A stretch of 64,000 bases of DNA from Patiria miniata (Eukaryota > Echinodermata > Asteroidea > Valvatida > Asterinidae), in assembly GCF_015706575.1 (NCBI RefSeq), contig NW_024037074.1, forward strand, positions 3,720,001 through 3,784,000, in the 5' to 3' direction. The position numbers and the translations under genes were made by a program. Numbering within the stretch: position 1 is the first letter of the stretch; every line of letters starts with the position of its first letter. Shown piece by piece: positions 42,001 to 50,400 of the stretch. A model generated the notes under the pieces. That model searched no databases. It worked only from the letters and a program-made list of their open reading frames with translations, and was not told the DNA's origin.

Positions 42001-43273
42001 CTGCCTGAATCCTGCAAAATCCTCTGGCTATGACTGTCAATAGGCTGAGGCAGAGGCAGTGACATCCTGGAGCAGTGCGGAGGATGTCAAGTATAATCAA
42101 GGACTAAATTTATGCACGGCTGAGCATAAACAACACAAGGTCCGGCCCAAGACCTTGACACAGTGCGTACTCCGAAATCAGCAACCCACTTTTGCCATGT
42201 AACCTCAATTCTGCAAATTCCTTCAATTTGCAAAAAGGATTTTGGAGGATTCAGGGCGGTTAGGGTTAAGACATGATTTAAATGATTGTAAACACAACGG
42301 GACACTAGGTACAGCTCAATTAGTCTGAAAATTTTGGACTCACAATCCTGTGTATGAGGGTCACAAAACTAGTTACGATAGTAAAAACATGCAACACAAG
42401 AAATTGGACTGGCACATGAAACAACCAGTCTACAGCCCTTTTAGCCGTAACTCCCTAGGCATTTTTGCTAGGATGCAACTGCAATCCTGCGAAATCCTCC
42501 AACCGTCTCCATGTAAAAGTTGCACACAGCCTCAATCCTGCAAAATGCTCTGTTATTTCTTGAATGTGGTCTTTGGAGGGGTGACCACTGCCTCAATCAT
42601 GCAAAATCCTCCAACAATCACTGTCAATACATGTAGATTGAGGCAGAGCCAGTGACATTCTGGAGAAGTACGGAGGATTTCAAGTATTCCATCTACATTG
42701 TAGGCCCAAATTTATGCACAGCTGAGCATAGACAACACAAGGTCCGGCCAATATAGTGCATGTTCCGTAATCTGTCACACATTTTTTTTCCATATAGCCT
42801 CAATCCTGCAAAATCCTCCGTTTTGCAAAGAAGATTTTGGAGGATTGAGCCATCAACACCAGTGCATAAATGGCCAATTTTGAAACAATGAGAGCTAGTC
42901 CTATTGAACAATGCCACAGTTGTATCCTGCTACAGTTGGCGACCATGGACTCTGTGGCAGTTTGGCCTTGGGATTTTTGACCAGATGGATCTTGCTACAC
43001 TCAGCAGGCTTGCCATTTTGACAAGTGTTTCATGTTGCTGCGTTCAGCAGGGTTTCTACTTTCTAGCCAAGTACCCAGAAGGGTCAGAGTTCAAACAGAA
43101 AAGGAAATATTCAAAACAGAAAGTGAAATTGAAGGGTTTGCTTTCAGAGCTAAATCCCACAGCAGAACGATTCTATTCATGAACCTGTACACTCCAAACA
43201 AAACCCCCTTCGCGGGTAACCATTACTTACCGCCAAGGGACAAATCTGGTGGGTTTTTGGATTCTTGCGACAT
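30046..43273 (-). CDS. CNOT2: CCR4-NOT transcription complex subunit 2
   Basis: Thirteen coding exons in phase: 43273-43231, 41447-41308, 40467-40413, 38750-38585, 37998-37819, 36466-36348, 35903-35754, 34699-34595, 33804-33688, 33537-33381, 32305-32194, 31226-31126 and 30286-30046. They give 561 aa (human about 540). N-terminal FPQSTMFP and PSPSRGML, two short DFP(V/A)L segments and GSDLTTLGLNLNSPE match CNOT2 in order. The C-terminal NOT box (DIDFHVP, YGEDLLFYLYY, YNRDWRYHKEERVWIT, KVAKEFHLDYDKLEERPHLP) is intact. CNOT2 binds CNOT1 and CNOT3 and scaffolds cytoplasmic mRNA deadenylation and repression. The start MSQESKNPPD lies just inside an exon after a CCTAG acceptor, so a 5' UTR exon probably lies upstream. 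Introns are loaded with MITEs. Confidence 0.95.
30595..31080. repeat. (GGGTT)n minisatellite, G-quadruplex-prone
   Basis: Degenerate pentamer GGGTT/GGGTTT array on the plus strand, with outliers from about 30378. It lies in the last CNOT2 intron (30287-31125), where the transcript carries the C-rich complement. The Pro/Asn- or Gly/Trp-rich frames in it are not genes. Confidence 0.95.
31648..32171 (+). mobile_element. TTAA-bounded MITE, family M1 copy c
   Basis: Ends TTAAAGGGAATGTAAAATAT and TCTTCCCTTTAA. It has a perfect 30-bp palindrome at 31988-32017 (core CGCTGGTCAG/CTGACCAGCG), differing from copy a by compensated pairs. It lies in a CNOT2 intron just after the exon at 32194. Confidence 0.85.
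32759..33270 (+). mobile_element. TTAA-bounded MITE, family M2 copy b
   Basis: Ends TTAAAGCTATAGTCCATCAT and ATGATGGACTATATCTTTAA. The central palindrome at about 32931-32954 (ACGGTGCGTCTT/AAGACGCACCGT) is flanked by TTTCCA and AGGAAA, the same outer stem as M1. It lies in a CNOT2 intron. Confidence 0.8.
34074..34373. mobile_element. About 300-bp MITE with GGGCCTTATTCACGA ends, copy 1
   Basis: GGGCCTTATTCACGA at the left is inverted as TCGTGAATAAGGCCC at the right. The interior is AT-rich (ATTAAATTGAATG, ACAGTTAACAATTAATGAAAT). A diverged copy is at 36719-37028. In a CNOT2 intron. Confidence 0.85.
35425..35570. mobile_element. About 140-bp MITE with AGGCATGCAACT ends
   Basis: AGGCATGCAACT (35427) faces AAGTTGCATGCCC (35556). 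Shared inner words are TCTTTCCAAGACTTTGTACA and GGAAATTAGCTGATCCGAGG. Sister copy at 62948-63097; a decayed one lies inside the MITE at 18.63 kb. Confidence 0.8.
36111..36300 (-). mobile_element. MITE family M1 copy d, truncated
   Basis: Starts TTAAAGGTAATATACAACAT and follows M1 up to a degraded central hairpin (GATGGTCAGCCGACCAAAG, about 36274), where it stops. It abuts the CNOT2 exon at 36348. Confidence 0.75.
36719..37028. mobile_element. MITE with TTATTCAC ends, copy 2 (diverged)
   Basis: GACTTTATTCACAAATCGGC at the left and CTTGAATAAGGTC at the right correspond to the ends of 34074-34373, with matching AT-rich interior. In a CNOT2 intron. Confidence 0.65.
37333..37558 (+). mobile_element. 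CCCTAA-ended private-word element, copy 2
   Basis: Ends TTAACCGTAACTCCCT and AGGGAGTTGGGGTTAA. Internal word: ACCAAGTCCTTCAAAATCC once, GATTTTGGCGGATTTGGT and GATTTTGGCAGACTTGGT. Non-coding, in a CNOT2 intron. Confidence 0.75.
37665..37775 (+). repeat. Dispersed repeat shared with 52.0 kb
   Basis: GTTACTCCCTGTAGCGCCCA and CCAAGCACTCTATGG, then a TTATTGATTC...AATAAATACA tail ending in repeated AATACAATGT. A sister at 52005-52110 has the same order. It resembles a retroposon 3' end; class not identified. Confidence 0.65.
38258..38521 (+). mobile_element. CCCTAA-ended private-word element, copy 3
   Basis: CCCTAAACCCTAACC at the left, GGGGTTAGGGTTAA at the right. The word GGAGGATTTTGGAGGATTG (or its complement) occurs about six times, plus CTAGCAAAAAGGG before the end. 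Confidence 0.8.
38832..39174 (+). mobile_element. CCCTAA-ended private-word element, copy 4
   Basis: TTAACCCTAACCACC at the left, GCTAGGGAGTTAGAGTTAA at the right. Its word is GATTTTGATGGACTTGG / CAAGTCCATCAAAATCC with variants. The 38.6-39.2 kb CNOT2 intron therefore begins with this element. Confidence 0.78.
39175..40412. other. CNOT2 intron, unexplained part
   Basis: A 1.2-kb intronic stretch with no exon that joins in phase. GCACCATTTTGAGG-like words around 39285 and 39420 (TGAGGTGGTACC / GGCACCACCTCA) form an imperfect inverted repeat about 140 bp across. Nothing else recognised. Confidence 0.35.
40570..40904 (+). mobile_element. CCCTAA-ended private-word element, copy 5
   Basis: TAACCCTAACGTACC at the left, AAGGGTTAGGGTTAA at the right. 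Its private word GATTTTGATGGATTCAGGA occurs five or six times with small changes (GATTTCGATGGATTCAGGA, GACTTTGAAGGATTCAGGA, GATTTTGGCGGATTCAGGA); the complement appears once at the left. Confidence 0.82.
41854..42269 (+). mobile_element. CCCTAA-ended private-word element, copy 6
   Basis: TTAACCCCAACTCCCTAGGC at the left, GGCGGTTAGGGTTAA at the right. The word CCTCAATCCTGCAAAATCC repeats at least four times (41902, 41942, about 42004, about 42190) and its complement once near the end. Same subfamily as copies 7 and 11. Confidence 0.82.
42441..42855 (+). mobile_element. CCCTAA-ended private-word element, copy 7 (right end lost)
   Basis: TTAGCCGTAACTCCCTAGGC at the left, then the same order of blocks as copy 6 (TTTTTGCTAGGATG, GGAGGGGTGACCACTGCCT, GACAACACAAGGTCCGGCC). 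It ends in GGATTTTGGAGGATTGAG without the terminal GGGTTAA. It lies 170 bp from copy 6 in the same orientation. Confidence 0.78.
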
Positions 43274-44496
43274 TCCAGACCTAGGAAAAACCAAAAGTTT
43301 TGAGGCAGCTTTTGAATGACGGGTCGAAACAAATTTGAAGGCTAGGTCTACTTTTGGTGCAGTGAAATTGTAAATCTTATAATCAGGTGATCACTTGTCT
43401 TGACACCCTGTGTATAAATCTTATGAACTATGAGACTGGTCTGGAAAATTCGAAGTGTTTTCTCAATAAATGCTTCAATATTTTCCCTGCTAATTTTCAC
43501 TTTTTAGGACATGTTACCGCTTTATGATGGCTGTAAGTCATTGCAGGGAAAAACTAGTGGCGTATATGGAATTCTTTCCAAATAAAGAACAAACGAAGAA
43601 TGGGCACACAAAATAATATATTTTATAAAATATAGGGCCTAGGCCTAAATAAATAAAAATTAAAGAATTGTCAAAAAATTAAAAACATTTCGTATGAAAA
43701 GTACACTTATTTACAACACACCATAAAAATTGTTGATTATAAACTGTAGCCATCGCCAAATGACATGTATACAACTTTGAGTTCGAGTTTGACAGCGAGC
43801 AACTTTGGCTGGGGCGACTTTTTCAAGGCAAATTACGCCAAAGCATACGTGGGGCGACTTGGTAAATGACCGATTTGAGCATGTCGAGTCGGATTTGAAT
43901 GCGACCGTAACTCACTCGCTGCAGAAAAACAGCGTGACTCTTCACTCACGATTCGTAAACATCAACCACGGTCTTCCCTCAGAAAGAAAACACAACAAGC
44001 ATTTCATCTGAGAAATTTGGGTGCTTAACCCTGTCTTTCAAAAGAGTTACGTGCACTCGAATCGTTCTTGACAAGGTACTTACCCCTTTTTGCTCTTGCA
44101 CAAAAACAAATTGAAATCAAAATGGCCGTCGCAAGATTGACCTCATCTGACCTCAAAGGGGCTCGCTCAAAGTTTTAAAATAGATTTCTCTGTGAAGGAA
44201 ATATTTTGAATTTTAAAAACTAGGTCTAACGTCACTTTCACGGTTCAAATCAATTTTGTATTGGTAAAATATTTAATCGCGTGTTATATTTAACAATTTT
44301 TTAACATAATAATTAGAAAAAAACTTACAAAGATTTAAATGATTATGAACATGTGTGGTTTATGCGGCGAGGAAAGATCAAAGGAACCGACAGTGCAATC
44401 GGCCCGGACAGGTGCACTTCTTTTGTGCGGCCGGCTGTAAAGGGGGCGGTGTTGTTTTCAGTCACTCTCTCACTAAGTCTCAGAACGGTTTTCTAA
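43274..44496. promoter_or_regulatory. Head-to-head promoter region between CNOT2 and the PhnX gene
   Basis: About 1.2 kb separates the CNOT2 start (minus) from the PhnX-type start (plus). A GC-box-like GGGGGCGG sits at 44442-44449, about 50 bp before the plus-strand ATG, and a second GGGGGCGG at 44659 lies inside PhnX intron 1. The CNOT2 5' UTR exon probably lies here. No TATA box can be called; exact start sites are not visible. Confidence 0.5.
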
Positions 44497-47400
44497 ATGG
44501 CTTCAGGTAGTTGCCAAGAGATCTTTGAAGTTAATTAATTAATACTTTTGAGGCTTGAACTTGAAGAAAAATCAATTAAAGTAATATTTTAAATATGCAT
44601 TGACGTTCCCTGATGTGATTTATGTGAATTTGTGATCATTTTTGCAAACACATGAAAAGGGGGCGGAATAATCAGTCACAATTATAACTTTTGAAATTAT
44701 GCGGTATTACGGCAGCTGTACATGAATAACCGATTAACACTACTTTCAACTACTATGGATCTTTGGCTGTTGGAACCAGATATTTGTATCAAACAAATGG
44801 TTCTCGGTCTTTTATCTCGGACTTTATTTCCCTTTTAATTAAAACCATTCTCCAAAACCCCAGATGGAAAACAAGAAAATGAAATCTACTTAAACATGTT
44901 AAAAACAACAATTTGATTAAAAACATAAAAGTTAAGAAATCTATTAAAAAAAACAAAAAATTGAGTAGCCCCACCGAGCTACCGAAGCGTTCTGGTTGAA
45001 ATGGGCAGTTGTAAATCTGTTACTCAGTACGTTTGCATTGCATTTTTACAATGCATGCCGTCATGATATAGTGTCTGAAAATTGTGTTACTGCTGTCGTA
45101 AAATTGCCAAACATTAAAATTAAAGAAATCTAAGGAATTAAAAAAAAATCAAAATAAATTTAAAAAATACAAAAAAATCCTTTGGAGCCACAAGAAAAAA
45201 AAAATTGTTCTACTTCAATAAAAATTAGTAATGATATTTGGGCAAGATTACCATATGCGAAGTTCACTAATTTTCCTCTGTATTGACTAACAAGCCCCTA
45301 GATAGCAATTTCATGTCATCAAAGTCAATTTGAGCAGTGAGAAAATACAAGCATTTTCTTAGAAAACACTTACAATTTTTCAGTCCACTCTCATAGGGTT
45401 TGTACACAGGGTGTTGAGTGAACTTCGTATATGGAAATCTTTCAGATATTTGGTTTAAAGTAGTAAAAGTAAGAAAATGCATATATTACCCTAAAATCAA
45501 AGCATTTCTTCAAGATAATACATCAGCTGCAAAAGTTACTGTGTTTTTAATTTGTTCATATTGATCAATTAACAGATGCATATTTTTCAATTTACGCAGC
45601 AGTTCCTTGGAGCAATGCCCGAATGCCTTACCACCACACCCGACGCTACGCGGGCAAGATCAAGGCCGTCATCTTTGACTGGGCCGGCACTGTCCTGGAT
45701 TGTGGGGTCTTCGCTCCTGCCTTGACGTTTGTTGAGATCTTCAAGAGGGAAGGGGTGACGATTACGGACGAGGAGGCCCGAGGACCTATGGGTACCCACA
45801 AACGGGTGGGTCGGTCGACTAAGATCCCCCCTCCCCAGTAGCCTTGCCCTTGGTTCAGTACTAGTCTGAGTAACTTGGACCCTACTTTGCGCCTTTTTTA
45901 ACATTCGGACATGTTCTGGCGACAGTAGCCCTACTATCACCAGACCACATCCAAATGTTAAAAAAAGGCGATAAGTAGGGTCCAAGTTACTCGGACTAGT
46001 TCAATACTGGATTTGAATTTTTGTTCCCGCAATCATGCTGCCAGTCCCTGACAAGCGTTGTCATTAAGCTGGTGATGGTAGATAGAGGGCGCTGGACTGG
46101 AGCAGGGTTTGAACTATTCTGTTATATTATGCAACTAGACTGCGTATGACATCAAGAAATTGACCATTCAGTGGGTGCCTTCTATACGCGTGTAATGCGA
46201 ACTCCTCACGCGCATTTAAACATCACGCCCACGATGAGCAGCATTTTGTTGTATTACAAAAACGTGGCATCGGTTTTGACCAATCAAAATCTTAGTCCAG
46301 ATTTTGAAGTGAAATGACGTCACAAATTTCCTTGCATGCAACGGGTGATACTCGGACTAGGTTTGAACCTGCAACCTCCAGATTGCCGTTCCGGTGCTCT
46401 ACCAACTGAGCTCTCCAGCCCTATGCTGGCGGTTCCCCATTTTGTCAATATCTTTGTTCAAGGGGTGCTAGTCAAATAAAGTCTTGGGAAACTTTGGCAC
46501 TGGGACCCAATGATAAATACCAGGCATACCTCAGACATGCCTCATGGCATTCGCATTAGCTTAAAAACCAGGTATGCACGGAACAGGTATGTGCGGCGAT
46601 TTTAGCTTTCAGATTCAGATTTTTAGTCATGAATGTATTTTGTGTAAGTATTTCATAGGCCCATATTTGTTGTGTTAAATTTTCCAATTGTTTTTTTTCT
46701 TCTGCAGGTCCACATTCAGAAGGTACTGGAGTTGTCTTCGGTGCGCAGTCGGTGGGCGGAGTCACACGGCAAACCGCCCACCGATGATGACGTCGAGAGG
46801 ATGTACCAGAACTTTGTCCCACTGCAGTGTGAGGTCCTCAAGAACCACTCCCAGATGATAGAAGGTGCACACCTGAAACTGGGATTCTTTGAATTTTTTT
46901 CTTTAATTCAACAAGCTTTGAAGAAGACATAGATTTGAAGACGTGCAACGGTGCATCAGTTAATGATAGCGCACAGAAACTGTCGTGCATATGCTTCACA
47001 ATGGACCTAAGACATAAAGAAGTCACGCTTTGTTTACATGTCCCACCTGGCTCTCATGGGAAAGGCATGTTTGCTGGCTCTCATATGCACTACGGTTTCT
47101 GTGCACTATCATTAACTAATGCACCATTGCACGTTTTCAATTCTGCGTCTTCTTCAAAGTTTGCTGAATTTAAAAAAAAATCAGGGTGAGATCAATTTAT
47201 TATTGTAAGTTTCAGGATCAGTTCAATCTGCTCTGTATCCCGTCATGTACCCTTTTTTTCTCCTGGGTGGAGAGAGCCAATTGTAGTAAAGTGTCTTGCC
47301 CAAGAACACAGTCCCCATCAGGGTTTAATTAAACTCACATACAGTCGCACATCAGTTGGACATTGTAACCATTGGACCATGGCAGTAGTATGTGTGTATT

Positions 47401-50400
47401 TGCCATCGACACCGTCACTATAAATTGGGGACATTGGCACAGCATTGGCATAACGCATGATTTAAGATGGCTGCCACTTAACAAACGGATAGTATCTCAT
47501 TGCAAGTGGCTGAATTGTACATGGAGCATGATGCATTATTAAGGGTCTAATTTTTTGAAAGGTCTAATATTGGTAGCAACTAGCTTATACTTGTGAAATG
47601 ATCGGGCAAGTAACCAAAATAAAAGTTCATTAACTTCTAATTTTTAGGAGTTGTGGAGACAGTGAACCATTTGCGAACAGACCGCGCCCTGAAGATCGGC
47701 TCCTGCACAGGTTTCACTTCACCCATCATGGCTGACCTCAAGGTCATCGCAGCGAGTAACGGTTTCGTGCCGGACTTCATCGCGACGGCTGACCTTGTGC
47801 CACAGGCCCGGCCCTGCCCCCACATGGTGTGGCTGAATGCTATCAAGATAGACGTGCACCCTATTGAGGCGATTATCAAGGTATGCAGAACTTTCAACTA
47901 GTTAATCACAATTCAGTTATAAGTCAATCACAAGTCAATTTCATGTCAATCACAAGTCAATCACAGATCAATTTAAATTCAATCATAAATCAGTCACAAG
48001 TTAATCACAAGTCAGTCATAAGTCAATCCTAAATCAATTTTTTAGTCGACCACAAGCCATGCAGTTACAGGGTAATTAGAAGTCAGTCACAAGCCAGTTA
48101 CAAATTCATCTCAACTCAATCACAAGTTAACCTCAAGTTAATCACAAGTTAACCACAAGCCAATCTTGAATAAATCATGAGTCGATCACAAGCCAATCAC
48201 AAGCGAACCACAAGTCAATCCCAAGTCAGTCGCAAGCAATTAAGTCGCAAGTCAGTCACAAGCTGTTCAAAGAAACCAAGACAAAGGCATCTTTTTGTCA
48301 TTGCCCCCTGCTACATCTGACCTGACTTGAGATTCCACTTGTGATTTGACTTGTGATTGGCTTGTGATTGGCTTTGGATTGGACTTGTGATTGGCTTGGG
48401 ATTGGCTTGTGATTGGACTTGTGATTGGCTTTGGATTGGACTTGTGATTGGCTTTGGATTGGACTTGTGATTGGCTTGGGATTGGACTTGTGATTGGACT
48501 TGTGATTGGCTTTGGATTGGACTTGTGATTGGCTTTGGATTGGACTTGTGATTGGCTTGTAATTGGACTTGTGATTGGCTTGTGATTGGACTTGTGATTG
48601 GCTTGGGATTGGACTTGTGATTGGACTTGTGATTGGCTTTGGATTGGACTTGTGATTGGCTTGGGATTGGACTTGTGATTGGCTTTGGATTGGACTTGTG
48701 ATTGGCTTGTGATTGGACTTGTGATTGGCTTGTGATTGGACTTGTGATTGGCTTGGGATTGGACTTGTGATTGGACTTGTGATTGGCTTTGGATTGGACT
48801 TGTGATTGGCTTGGGATTGGACTTGTGATTGGCTTTGGATTGGACTTGTGATTGGCTTGGGATTGGACTTGTGATTGGACTTGTGATTGGCTTTGGATTG
48901 GACTTGTGATTGGCTTTGGATTGGACTTGTGATTGGCTTGGGATTGGACTTGTGATTGGCTTGGGATTGGACTTGTGATTGGCTTTGGATTGGACTTGTG
49001 ATTGGCTTGGGATTGGACTTGTGATTGGCTTGGGATTGGACTTGTGATTGGCTTTGGATTGGACTTGTGATTGGCTTGGGATTGGACTTGTGATTGGACT
49101 TGTGATTGGCTTGGGATTGGACTTGTGATTGGCTTTGGATTGGACTTGTGATTGGCTTGGGATTGGACTTGTGATTGGCTTGGGATTGGACTTGTGATTG
49201 GCTTTGGATTGGACTTGTGATTGGCTTGGGATTGGACTTGTGATTGGACTTGTGATTGGACTTGTGATTGGCTTTGGATTGGACTTGTGATTGGCTTGGG
49301 ATTGGACTTGTGATTGGCTTTGGATTGGACTTGTGATTGGCTTGGGATTGGACTTGTGATTGGACTTGTGATTGGCTTTGGATTGGACTTGTGATTGGCT
49401 TTGGATTGGACTTGTGATTGGCTTGGGATTGGACTTGTGATTGGCTTGGGATTGGACTTGTGATTGGCTTTGGATTGGACTTGTGATTGGCTTGGGATTG
49501 GACTTGTGATTGGACTTGTGATTGGCTTTGGATTGGACTTGTGATTGGCTTTGGATTGGACTTGTGATTGGCTTGGGATTGGACTTGTGATTGGACTTGT
49601 GATTGGCTTTGGATTGGACTTGTGATTGGCTTTGGATTGGACTTGTGATTGGCTTTGGATTGGACTTGTGATTGGCTTGGGATTGGACTTGTGATTGGAC
49701 TTGTGATTGGCTTTGGATTGGACTTGTGATTGGCTTGGGATTGGACTTGTGATTGGCTTTGGATTGGACTTGTGATTGGCTTGGGATTGGACTTGTGATT
49801 GGCTTGGGATTGGACTTGTGATTGGACTTGTGATTGGCTTTGGATTGGACTTGTGATTGGCTTTGGATTGGACTTGTGATTGGCTTGGGATTGGACTTGT
49901 GATTGGACTTGTGATTGGCTTGGGATTGGACTTGTGATTGGCTTTGGATTGGACTTGTGATTGGCTTTGGATTGGACTTGTGATTGGCTTTGGATTGGAC
50001 TTGTGATTGGCTTTGGATTGGACTTGTGATTGGCTTGGGATTGGACTTGTGATTGGACTTGTGATTGGCTTTGGATTGGACTTGTGATTGGCTTGGGATT
50101 GGGCTTGTGATTGGCTTTGGATTGGACTTGTGATTGGCGTGTGATTGGACTTGTGATTGGCTTGTGATTGGACTTGTGATTGGACGTGTGATTGGCTTGT
50201 GATTGGCTTTGGATTGGACTTGTGATTGGCGTGTGATTGGACTTGTGATTGGCTTTGGATTGGACTTGTGATTGGACTTGTGATTGGCTTGTGATTGGCT
50301 TGGGATTGGACTTGTGATTGGACTTGTGATTGGCTTTGGATTGGACTTGTGATTGGCTTTGGATTGGACTTGTGATTGGCTTGGGATTGGACTTGTGATT

